In this document: positions 49,842-57,569 of the stretch, piece after piece
Layout: each line of letters starts with the position of its first letter
Numbering within the stretch: position 1 is the stretch's first letter
Assembly (NCBI GenBank): GCA_024400455.1
Contig: JAKSMU010000007.1
Span: forward strand, 62,001-126,000
Length of the DNA stretch: 64,000 nt
Direction: 5' to 3'
Source: Bacteroidales bacterium
GTDB taxonomy: Bacteria; Bacteroidota; Bacteroidia; Bacteroidales; F082
Program-made: the position numbers and the translations under genes
Notes under the pieces: model-generated
Told to the model about the DNA's origin: nothing
Seen by the model: only the letters and a program-made list of their open reading frames with translations
The model's database searches: none

Positions 49842-51356
49842 ATGAAATCATACCGCACGCTTTTATTTATTCTGGCTGTTTTTGCCTTGTTTGGCATCGG
49901 CTGGTTTTTCTTCCCGGAGGACGGCATTAAAATTGGCAATTTATCCTTGCGTTTCCCTTCGTATGCTCAGGCTAAGGCGGGTGAACAAGAGGAGGTTGAT
50001 GTTGACGCAGTCCTCGAAAATGTGAGCAAAAGTTTCGAAATGACCCATTCCGAGTCATTGATTGACAGCTTGTGCTTTTTCCGCGATTATTTGACTGAAA
50101 ATCCGAACCGCATCTATTTACCTGGCGATGACTATGAATATTTCGATAGTGTTTTTGCCGCGTTTGAAGGCGCCCGTTCCAAAGGAGAGATCTGCCGTGT
50201 TATCCATTATGGTGATTCTCAAATTGAGATGGACCGTATTTCGTCGGTGTTTCGTCAAAAGCTGCAAGAGTTGTTCGGTGGTTCGGGTCCAAGCATGATC
50301 CCTGCCATTCAGCCAGTGCCTACAATTTCGGTTTCACAGCGTGCATCCAATGTGTCGCGTTATGCCATCATTGGCGATTCCACTTCACACCGCCCTTCGC
50401 ATAACCGTTATGGCGTGATGACGCAATTTGGCCAGATCAATGGCGAAGGCAGCATTTCGTTCACGCAATCCAGTCATAAGCATGCGTTCGAAAAGGTGAA
50501 GCAGATTTCGAGGGTTTCGGTGTTGCTCGGAAATAATAGCGAAGGTTTTATTGCTTCGTTGAAATGTGATACCATCGTGTGCGAAGCTAAGGTGCTTAAT
50601 GCTAACGATAGTGTATCTATGGTCACATGGATTTTGCCTGCCAATGTCAAGAAGGGAACGATTTCATTTAAAGGCCGTGCCGAAATCTATGGCGTAATGC
50701 TTGACGGCAAACCTGGTGTGGCGCTGGATAATGTTTCGTTAAGAGGTTGTTCAGGCAATATATTTACCCGCATCAATCAGGAATTGCTGAAACAGTCGTA
50801 CGATATGCTTAACACCAAGATGATTATCTTGCAGTTTGGCGGCAACCGTATGCCTGGCATCAAGACCAGCAACAATATTGCTGCCTATATGAGAGAACTT
50901 GAAAAACACGTCAGATACATCAAGGAGACAGCACCTCAGGCCACTTTCCTCTTCATCGGACCTGCCGATATGGGTAAGAGTTACAATGGCGTGATGGGCA
51001 CATGGAAAGGCTTGCCTGAATTGAACGATTCGCTGCGTGCCATGGCGCTGCGAAACGACATCGCATATTGGGACATGTTCCATGTTATGGGTGGCGAAGG
51101 TTCGATGGCCCAATGGGTGAAACACAGTCCAGCCTTGGCAGGACCTGATTATGTGCATTTTACATTCACGGGCGCACAGGAAATTGGTGCCGATTTGGCG
51201 AAATCGTTTACCACTTATTACGATTTCTACAAACTGCGTCAAAGAGTGCCGCATAAGATTGTTTCAGAATACGTAAAACGTGAAGCTGACAATTTGCCGC
51301 CAACCTTGCGCTATCAGATTCCAACTTACCAACCTTTCAAAAAAGTGAAACAATGA
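49842..51356 (+). CDS. SGNH-domain O-acetyltransferase/esterase-like protein 1
   Basis: A 504-residue protein with an N-terminal membrane anchor (LLFILAVFALFGIGWFFF). A split SGNH domain follows: block I IHYGDSQIEMDR with Ser126; an inserted beta domain of about 150 residues (SRVSVLLGNN through ISFKGRAEIYGVML); block III ILQFGGNRMPG; and block V GPDYVHFTFTGAQEIG with Asp and His. This is like AlgX/PatB-type periplasmic partners of MBOAT proteins. Expected role: final acetyl transfer to, or removal from, an envelope glycan. It starts 3 bases after the LysM gene and overlaps the next gene by 4. Confidence 0.82.
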   Translation: MKSYRTLLFILAVFALFGIGWFFFPEDGIKIGNLSLRFPSYAQAKAGEQEEVDVDAVLENVSKSFEMTHSESLIDSLCFFRDYLTENPNRIYLPGDDYEYFDSVFAAFEGARSKGEICRVIHYGDSQIEMDRISSVFRQKLQELFGGSGPSMIPAIQPVPTISVSQRASNVSRYAIIGDSTSHRPSHNRYGVMTQFGQINGEGSISFTQSSHKHAFEKVKQISRVSVLLGNNSEGFIASLKCDTIVCEAKVLNANDSVSMVTWILPANVKKGTISFKGRAEIYGVMLDGKPGVALDNVSLRGCSGNIFTRINQELLKQSYDMLNTKMIILQFGGNRMPGIKTSNNIAAYMRELEKHVRYIKETAPQATFLFIGPADMGKSYNGVMGTWKGLPELNDSLRAMALRNDIAYWDMFHVMGGEGSMAQWVKHSPALAGPDYVHFTFTGAQEIGADLAKSFTTYYDFYKLRQRVPHKIVSEYVKREADNLPPTLRYQIPTYQPFKKVKQ

Positions 51357-52618
51357 GAAGACTTTCATTAGTCATATTATTGTTTTTCTGTGTTTTGACG
51401 GTATCAGCCCAGACAAAGCCATTGATGCGGCCGATACCAAACTATGGTTTTGCCAACTTTGAGCGTAACCACATCCAATATCCGGGCGACAGCCTTGCCA
51501 TGGAACGCTTTTTCCAGAAAATGGATTCCGTTGTGTTTATGGGACAAGGTAATCTGAACATCATGCACATTGGCGGCTCTCACGTTCAGGCCGGCGTATT
51601 CACGCAGCAGTTCCGCGACAATCTTTTGGAAATTGCTCCTGATTTGATTGGCGGACAGTATTTTGTGTTTCCTTTTTCGGCTGGCGGAACCAACAATCCG
51701 TCTCACTACATTGTGCGTTATTCGGGTGATTGGTCGTATTCGCGAAATGCTGTCTGCAAGGAAACCGACAAACGCATGGGTTTAGCCGGAGCTGCCATTA
51801 CCACAAGCGATGAGAACGCTTCGGTAAGCATCATTTCGCGTGAAAAGAAAGCTACTAACCGCTCACCACAGTTTGTATTCAACAAGGTAACGATTCTCGG
51901 TTTTTCCGACACCGACGACACGGCTCCCATTGTGAGCATCGATGGCATCACAATACAAGGGAAATACGATGAAGATTTGTCGACATTTGCCTTCACCCTG
52001 CCGCGTCTCACCGATTCCGTTTGTATCTGTTTCGATTCCGTTCCGGGTGAATTCACCATTACGGGCATTTTGCTTGAAAACGGCATGCCAGGCATCAATG
52101 TACATGGCGTTGGGGTTAACGGTGCAAGCGTGCCTTCCTATTTGCGTTGCGATGATTTCGAGCGTGACCTTGAACTGATCAAGCCCGACCTGATTATATT
52201 CGGCATTGGCATCAACGATGCAACGGAAAAGAATTTCACCAAGGAAGGTTTCAAAAGCAATTACGCCCAGCTGATTGAAATCATGCAGCGCGTCAATCCC
52301 GATTGTGCCTTGCTTTTCATGAGTAATAACGACAGCTTTAAGAAATTGAAGAAGAACAAATATCAAGTGAACACCAACGGCTTGCTCGTTGAGATTGCGG
52401 TCAACGAGATGGGAAAGAAATACAATGCCGCCGTTTGGGATCAGTTCGACATTATGGGAGGATTGAAATCCATGCAGCAATGGCAAGATGAAGGTCTGGC
52501 TCAGAAAGACAAGGTGCATTTTACAACCTCCGGTTATGAATTGATGGGCGACTTGCTCTATAATGCTTTTATTGAAAAATACATGAACCACCTTCGCTCA
52601 CACGCAAAGAAGAATTGA
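51353..52618 (+). CDS. SGNH-domain O-acetyltransferase/esterase-like protein 2
   Basis: A 421-residue exported protein (MRRLSLVILLFFCVLTVSAQ). Same split layout as the previous gene: IMHIGGSHVQAG with Ser76 at block I, an inserted beta domain (about 150-250), block III LIIFGIGINDATEKN, and block V KDKVHFTTSGYELMG with Asp and His. Block I reads GGSH where the family usually has GDSH, so the oxyanion or backbone Asp is replaced by Gly while Ser and the Asp-His pair remain. Overlap ATGA with the preceding gene and 1-base gap to the MBOAT gene indicate a single translation-coupled unit. Confidence 0.8.
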   Translation: MRRLSLVILLFFCVLTVSAQTKPLMRPIPNYGFANFERNHIQYPGDSLAMERFFQKMDSVVFMGQGNLNIMHIGGSHVQAGVFTQQFRDNLLEIAPDLIGGQYFVFPFSAGGTNNPSHYIVRYSGDWSYSRNAVCKETDKRMGLAGAAITTSDENASVSIISREKKATNRSPQFVFNKVTILGFSDTDDTAPIVSIDGITIQGKYDEDLSTFAFTLPRLTDSVCICFDSVPGEFTITGILLENGMPGINVHGVGVNGASVPSYLRCDDFERDLELIKPDLIIFGIGINDATEKNFTKEGFKSNYAQLIEIMQRVNPDCALLFMSNNDSFKKLKKNKYQVNTNGLLVEIAVNEMGKKYNAAVWDQFDIMGGLKSMQQWQDEGLAQKDKVHFTTSGYELMGDLLYNAFIEKYMNHLRSHAKKN

Positions 52619-52619
52619 T

Positions 52620-54485
52620 ATGTTGACATTCCCTGACATAGCGCTCGATTTCTTTCAAAAGCTGTTCTCCTTCGACGCCGAACATCCTTTGCTGTTCACG
52701 CAGTTCTATTTTTGGGCATTCTTTGCCATCGTGTTTGCGATATTCTGCCTTTTCAAGAACAAGACCTTGCTCCGAAACAGTTTCCTGTTCTTTGTCAGCC
52801 TTTTCTTCTATTACAAGACCAGCGGCCTGTTCACGCTGATTCTGATTTTCACGGTCATCTATAATTTCTTTGCCGGAAAATGGATCTATTCGCGGAAGAA
52901 GGACTGGAGCCGAAATGCTGTTTTGGCCATCAGCATTATCGTCAACTTGCTGACTTTGTGTTATTTTAAGTATGCCTATTTCTTCACCGATGTGGTGAAC
53001 AACATATTCGGGACTCATTTTGCAGTCTTCGATGTTTTCTCGTGGATTGGCAACGAAATCACGAACAGCAACCGCTTCAATGTCGATGCCATTTTGCTGC
53101 CTGTGGGCATTTCGTTCTTCACTTTCCAGGCCATTAGTTATGTGATGGACGTCTACCGCAAACGCATCGAACCGGTGAAGAATATCCTCGATTTCGGCTT
53201 CTATATCAGTTTCTTCCCGCAGCTGGTGGCCGGTCCAATCGTGAGGGCCAACGAGTTCATTCCGCAACTGCACAAGAAGTATTTCCTGAGTCGCACGCAG
53301 TTTGGCATCGCCGTCTTTTGGATTATGAACGGCTTGGTGAAGAAAATCGTGCTGAGCGACTACATCGCCATCAATTTCATCGACCGCGTATTTGAAAATC
53401 CGTTGCTATATTCTGGTTTTGAGAACCTCACGGCATTGTTCGGTTATTCCCTCCAAGTCTATGCCGACTTCTCAGGCTATACCGACATCGCCATCGGCGT
53501 TGCCATGCTGATGGGTTTCTATCTGCCGAAAAACTTCAATTCGCCTTACAAAGCCAAAAATCCAGGCGAGTTTTGGAAACGCTGGCATATTTCACTTTCC
53601 AAATGGTTGCAGGATTATCTCTACATTCCGCTGGGCGGCAACCGCAATGCTTCATTCGGCACTTACGCCTGCATTTTCTCCATAGCAGCCATTGGGACAA
53701 TCCTTTCGGGAAGCCTTTGGGTAGCGGCCATTGTCTTGCTTCTTACGGGAATCATCGGCATTGTGGCGATTGAAAAACCCGAAAAACGCCGCAAAATCAC
53801 GACCAACCTCAACTCGATGGATACCATGCTGTTAGGCGGCCTTTGGCACGGCGCAAGCTGGAATTTCATGATTTGGGGTGGCTTGAATGGCATCGGCATG
53901 ATTGTCTACAAGTTCTGGAAAGACTGGACGGTTTACACACGCACTTTGGTCGTCTTCATGCTGACGCTTGTGCTTGGTGCGCTATGCTATTATGTGCCAC
54001 GGCCGGTGTTCAACATGTTCTTCGTCTGGATTGCCATCATTTTCATTGGCAACTTTATCCGAATGATTTACAATCTGTTGCATGGCAAAAAGACGATGCA
54101 GTGGTTGCAAGATGCCTGGGCAATTTTCCAGACCTTCACTTTCATCACCTTTACGCGACTGTTTTTCCGTTCGGGTTCGAACCTCGACCCAGCCGAAGCC
54201 AACGAAACGGCTTGGAACACAGCCAAAAACATGGTCAACCAGATTGGAAGCCACTGGAATTTGAAAGTCATTCCCGACATTGCCTACAATTACCGTTACG
54301 TTTTCGGCCTCATTATCTTAGGCATGATTATCCACTGGTTGCCCGAAAACTTCAAGCGCCGCTACCGCATTTGGTTTGCCAAGATGCCAATCCCGCTGAT
54401 GATTTTCGTCGTCGCTCTGATTGTGTTCGTCATCTATCAGTTCATTACCGCTGATTTGCAATCGTTTATTTATTTCCAATTTTAA
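52620..54485 (+). CDS. MBOAT family membrane O-acyltransferase (AlgI/PatA-like)
   Basis: A 621-residue polytopic protein. Family marks: ILLPVGISFFTFQAISYVMD, FYISFFPQLVAGPIVRANEF, VYADFSGYTDIAIGVAMLMG, NSPYKAKNPGEFWKRWHISL followed by SKWLQDYLYIPLGGNR, and LLGGLWHGASWNFMIWGG with the catalytic His near residue 408. It carries acetyl groups across the inner membrane for O-acetylation of an extracytoplasmic glycan. With two SGNH partners and a LysM protein in the operon, peptidoglycan is the likeliest acceptor (inference); an exopolysaccharide is the alternative. It is longer than AlgI (~520) due to extra C-terminal helices. Confidence 0.92.
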   Translation: MLTFPDIALDFFQKLFSFDAEHPLLFTQFYFWAFFAIVFAIFCLFKNKTLLRNSFLFFVSLFFYYKTSGLFTLILIFTVIYNFFAGKWIYSRKKDWSRNAVLAISIIVNLLTLCYFKYAYFFTDVVNNIFGTHFAVFDVFSWIGNEITNSNRFNVDAILLPVGISFFTFQAISYVMDVYRKRIEPVKNILDFGFYISFFPQLVAGPIVRANEFIPQLHKKYFLSRTQFGIAVFWIMNGLVKKIVLSDYIAINFIDRVFENPLLYSGFENLTALFGYSLQVYADFSGYTDIAIGVAMLMGFYLPKNFNSPYKAKNPGEFWKRWHISLSKWLQDYLYIPLGGNRNASFGTYACIFSIAAIGTILSGSLWVAAIVLLLTGIIGIVAIEKPEKRRKITTNLNSMDTMLLGGLWHGASWNFMIWGGLNGIGMIVYKFWKDWTVYTRTLVVFMLTLVLGALCYYVPRPVFNMFFVWIAIIFIGNFIRMIYNLLHGKKTMQWLQDAWAIFQTFTFITFTRLFFRSGSNLDPAEANETAWNTAKNMVNQIGSHWNLKVIPDIAYNYRYVFGLIILGMIIHWLPENFKRRYRIWFAKMPIPLMIFVVALIVFVIYQFITADLQSFIYFQF

Positions 54486-54502
54486 ATATTGTGGATTGTC
54501 CA

Positions 54503-54532
54503 TGTAGAGACGTTGCGCGCAACGTCTTTACA
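54503..54532. repeat. 30-bp REP-like palindrome, copy 2
   Basis: A 30-bp palindrome with centre GTTGCGCGCAAC and outer arms TGTAGAGACG / CGTCTTTACA (one G-T pair). Same arms and length as the copy at 8739-8768. It lies 17 bases after the MBOAT stop and may act as a transcript end. Confidence 0.85.
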
Positions 54533-54564
54533 GCCCAAATTTTGTGACATGTCAACTAATTTTT

Positions 54565-54617
54565 ATAAAACTCTATGGAAAAATCATAAAATTTTAGATT
54601 TTTTCCCAGAGTTTTAT
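54565..54617. repeat. 53-bp hairpin, left copy flanking DUF4143 ATPase 2
   Basis: Arms of 21 bases (54565-54585 and 54597-54617) around an 11-base AT loop form an imperfect inverted repeat starting ATAAAACTCT and ending AGAGTTTTAT. About 44 of 53 positions match the copy at 55953-56005 in direct orientation. It sits just upstream of the ATPase -7 box. Confidence 0.8.
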
Positions 54618-54627
54618 CAGAAAGATG

Positions 54628-54635
54628 TATTTTTG
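54628..54635 (+). promoter_or_regulatory. -7 box for DUF4143 ATPase 2
   Basis: TATTTTTG lies 17 bases before the ATG at 54653. Its -33 region falls inside the left hairpin, so hairpin-binding factors could control it. Confidence 0.6.
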
Positions 54636-54652
54636 CATGAAAATTCATCGTT

Positions 54653-55957
54653 ATGGAAAGAAAAGCAATGTCGGCATTAATGGCTTGGAAAGACAAGCCG
54701 AACCATATGCCGCTTATCTTGAATGGAGCCAGACAAGTAGGAAAAACGTATCTTTTGCGTGAATTTGGCGCAAAGTGTTTCGAAAACACCATTTATGTCC
54801 ATTTGGAAAACCAGGTGGCAGTTTCCGCATTTTTTGAAGGCGATTTGACTTCAATACGGATTCTGAAATATTTGGAAGCCGTTTATAATCAGCCGATTGT
54901 CGCGGGAAAAACCTTGATTATCTTTGATGAAATACAATGCAGCGAACGTGCTTTGATGGCTTTGAAGACTTTCTGCGAAGAAGCTCCCGAATATCATGTG
55001 GCGGCGGCTGGAAGTCTGCTTGGTGTGGCCGTCAATCGTGAAAAATATTCTTTCCCGGTCGGAAAGGTGGATGAAATCAGTTTGTTTCCGCTTGATTTTG
55101 AGGAGTTTCTGTGGGCAATGGGAAAACGGTTTTTCTCAGAGGAGATAAGGGCGCATTATGCTGAAAACCAGCCTTTTCCTGACCCAATTCATCAGATGCT
55201 AACGGAATTGTACCGTCATTATCTGATTACGGGAGGAATGCCTGCGGTTGTAAAACAATTTACTGAAAATCAAAGTTTTATTGACGTCGCTGATATTCAA
55301 GGACGCATTCTTAACGAGTATCTGGCTGATATGGCGAAATATGCCACGGCATCGACGTCGGTCAGGATTAGAGCCTGCTACAATTCCATTCCGGCACAGT
55401 TGGCCAAGGAAAACACCAAGTTTCAGTACAAAGTAGTGCAACGCGGCGGCAGCGCGACCATTTTCGGCGAATCCATCGATTGGCTGGAATCGGCAGGCAT
55501 CGTGCTGAAATGCCAAAAGACCAACCACGGACACATGCCCATTGCGGCCTACGCCGAACTTTCCGACTTTAAACTTTACATGGCCGACACAGGCCTTTTG
55601 ACCATGAAATCGGGGCTTGCCTACCAGACTATCCTTTCGACCATCGAACAGGACAATGCCTTTATGGGCGCTTTGGCTGAAAACTATGTGGCACAGCAGT
55701 TTGCCGCCAACCACATTCCGCTTTTCTATTGGAAAAACGACAACACCGCCGAAGTTGATTTCGTGCTGCAATCGGGCACTGACATTATTCCTGTGGAAGT
55801 GAAAAAAGGCAAGCGCAACAAGTCCATCAGCATGAACATCTTTGCCCAAAAATACGGCTCGCCTTATTCCATCAGAATTTCGCAGAAGCATTTTGGCTTC
55901 GACAACAAAATAAAATCAGTGCCGCTTTATGCGGCTTTCTGTGTTGGAAATGATTAA
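54653..55957 (+). CDS. AAA_14/DUF4143 family ATPase (copy 2)
   Basis: A 434-residue ATPase with the same architecture as the gene at 41453: Walker A LNGARQVGKTYLL near residue 24, Walker B TLIIFDEIQCSERALMALK near residue 87, sensor AAGSLLGVAV, then DUF4143 with MADTGLL and the C-terminal PD-(D/E)XK-like AEVDFVLQSGTDIIPVEVKK. Low identity to copy 1 outside motifs indicates an independent lineage. The gene is enclosed by two direct copies of a 53-bp hairpin, the right one overlapping its stop codon, which suggests it travels as a cassette or is autoregulated (inference). Confidence 0.88.
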   Translation: MERKAMSALMAWKDKPNHMPLILNGARQVGKTYLLREFGAKCFENTIYVHLENQVAVSAFFEGDLTSIRILKYLEAVYNQPIVAGKTLIIFDEIQCSERALMALKTFCEEAPEYHVAAAGSLLGVAVNREKYSFPVGKVDEISLFPLDFEEFLWAMGKRFFSEEIRAHYAENQPFPDPIHQMLTELYRHYLITGGMPAVVKQFTENQSFIDVADIQGRILNEYLADMAKYATASTSVRIRACYNSIPAQLAKENTKFQYKVVQRGGSATIFGESIDWLESAGIVLKCQKTNHGHMPIAAYAELSDFKLYMADTGLLTMKSGLAYQTILSTIEQDNAFMGALAENYVAQQFAANHIPLFYWKNDNTAEVDFVLQSGTDIIPVEVKKGKRNKSISMNIFAQKYGSPYSIRISQKHFGFDNKIKSVPLYAAFCVGND

Positions 55958-56005
55958 ACTCTAAGAAAAAATCATATATTTTTAGATTTTTCCATAGAGT
56001 TTAAT
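55953..56005. repeat. 53-bp hairpin, right copy flanking DUF4143 ATPase 2
   Basis: Same layout as the left copy: 21-base arms (55953-55973 and 55985-56005) around an 11-base AT loop. The ATPase stop codon (55955-55957) lies in its left arm, and the ATCAGAAA after it is also shared with the left copy. Confidence 0.8.
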
Positions 56006-56071
56006 CAGAAAAACATTTTGTGGACAAATTATTTGTTCTTGCAAAAATCAAACTCCTATCAAATAAAAGTC

Positions 56072-56079
56072 TAATTTTG
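56072..56079 (+). promoter_or_regulatory. -7 box for the omega-amidase-like gene
   Basis: TAATTTTG lies 21 bases before the ATG at 56101. Confidence 0.55.
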
Positions 56080-56100
56080 CACATCAATGATTTTAAAGAT

Positions 56101-56892
56101 ATGACCGACCTCAACATCGCCTACATACAGACCGACCTCCGCTGGGAGGACAAGGCCGCAAACCTTGAAAACTTCTCCAATCTGCTCGACAAAGTGCAGC
56201 CAGGCACCGACCTGATTTTGCTACCTGAGACTTTCACCACGGCTTTTCCCGTCGACCCACGGCAATTTGCCGAGCTTCTTGATGGCGAAACGATGAATTG
56301 GCTGCGCAGCAAAGCGAAGGAGAAAAACGCTGTGGTTTGCGGCACACTTTTGCTGGAAATCGACCACACCTATTATAATAGTCTCGTCTGGATGCGCCCC
56401 GACGGTAGTTATGAACTCTATCACAAAAGGCATCCTTTCAGCATTGGCGGCGAAAACAATCTGGTGAAAAAGGGCGAAAATCAGTTGACGGTTGAATTGA
56501 AAGGTTGGCGCATCCGCCCTATGGTGTGCTACGATGTGCGTTTCCCCGTTTGGGCACGCAACCGCTACGAAAACGGACAATATGAATACGATTTGGCTTT
56601 CTATCTGGCCAATTTCCCCGATTCAAGGATGATTGTGTGGAACGGACTTTTGGTGGCGCGTGCCATCGAAAACCAATCATATATAATAGGTGTGAACCGC
56701 ATCGGCGACGACCCGAACGGCTTGCATTACAGCGGCGAATCGCAGGTGGTGAACGCCCGCGGCGAAGTCATATCGAAAATTGAACCCTATCAGGAAGGTG
56801 TGGCGCATTGCACATTGAATGCTGAAAAATTGACACATTTCCGCGAAAAATTCCCGTTGGGACCCGATTGGGACACTTACACGGTTCAATAA
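56101..56892 (+). CDS. Nitrilase-family amidohydrolase (omega-amidase/YafV-like)
   Basis: A 263-residue nitrilase-fold enzyme. The catalytic triad is visible: Glu in LILLPETFTTAFP, Lys in YELYHKRHPFSIGGEN, and Cys in IRPMVCYDVRFPVWARN. The pattern is closest to omega-amidase (YafV/Nit2 group), which hydrolyses 2-oxoglutaramate or related metabolites; other acyl-amide substrates are possible. The ATG at 56101 follows a -7 box, so an upstream in-frame extension through the promoter is rejected. tadA starts 8 bases later. Confidence 0.88.
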   Translation: MTDLNIAYIQTDLRWEDKAANLENFSNLLDKVQPGTDLILLPETFTTAFPVDPRQFAELLDGETMNWLRSKAKEKNAVVCGTLLLEIDHTYYNSLVWMRPDGSYELYHKRHPFSIGGENNLVKKGENQLTVELKGWRIRPMVCYDVRFPVWARNRYENGQYEYDLAFYLANFPDSRMIVWNGLLVARAIENQSYIIGVNRIGDDPNGLHYSGESQVVNARGEVISKIEPYQEGVAHCTLNAEKLTHFREKFPLGPDWDTYTVQ

Positions 56893-56900
56893 TCAAAGCC

Positions 56901-57344
56901 ATGACACTGAGCGTCTTTTCTGATGAGTATTTCATGAAGCAGGCTTATCACGAAGCCGAACTTGCCCTCGAAGCAGGCGAAATTCCCATTGGTGCCGTGG
57001 TGGTGTGCAACAACAAAATCATTGCCCGCACACACAACCAGACCGAAATGCTGAACGATGTGACGGCTCATGCCGAAATGCTGGCCGTTACTGCCGCATC
57101 GAATGCACTTGGCGCCAAATATCTTGACGAATGTACGGTTTTCGTCACCCTTGAGCCTTGCCCGATGTGCGCCAGCGCCATGGAACATGCTCATGTCGGT
57201 CGCGTGGTTTGGGCCGCCGATGACCCGAAAAACGGTTTCCAGCGTTTCGGCAACATGCTGCATCCGAAAACCAAGATCCAGACAGGTATTTTGCACGATG
57301 AATGTCTCTCATTATTGACGGATTTCTTCAAGAAAAAAAGATAA
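56901..57344 (+). CDS. tadA: tRNA-specific adenosine deaminase
   Basis: A 147-residue zinc deaminase converting A34 to inosine in tRNA-Arg(ACG). Metal site: VTAHAEMLAVTAAS (His, catalytic Glu) and LEPCPMCASAMEHAHVGRVV (Cys pair). Other TadA marks are EAGEIPIGAVVVCNNKII, THNQTEMLNDVTAHAE and ADDPKNGFQRFGNMLHP. Length and C-terminal helix (ECLSLLTDFFKKKR) are standard. It is probably co-transcribed with the amidase gene, 8 bases upstream. Confidence 0.93.
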   Translation: MTLSVFSDEYFMKQAYHEAELALEAGEIPIGAVVVCNNKIIARTHNQTEMLNDVTAHAEMLAVTAASNALGAKYLDECTVFVTLEPCPMCASAMEHAHVGRVVWAADDPKNGFQRFGNMLHPKTKIQTGILHDECLSLLTDFFKKKR

Positions 57345-57555
57345 CCGAATCATTTGTCAGTCATTTTTGTCATTTTGTCAGTTTCAATTTATTATATTCA
57401 ACATATTGACATTCAATATTTTGAATAAATTCATTCATTTCAAGTGAAAACAAAATGCGTCAATTCTTGTTTGGCATAAAGATTGACTATTGAAGCGCGT
57501 TGCCCAATTGCGGGCAGTGAAAATTTGAATAGAAAAATATCAGTAATTAATAAAT

Positions 57556-57560
57556 AGGAG
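57556..57560 (+). promoter_or_regulatory. Shine-Dalgarno site of dnaK
   Basis: AGGAG lies 9 bases before the dnaK ATG. Clear SD sites are rare in this window, so this one may mark high expression. The 225-base gap before dnaK shows no CIRCE element and no sure promoter box. Confidence 0.55.
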
Positions 57561-57569
57561 AACAAAAAC

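Noticed and set aside
57345..57569. CIRCE or sigma-32 type heat-shock control before dnaK
   Set aside because: No TTAGCACTC-N9-GAGTGCTAA inverted repeat is present. A TTGAA...CCCAAT pair has far too short a spacer for a sigma-32 promoter.
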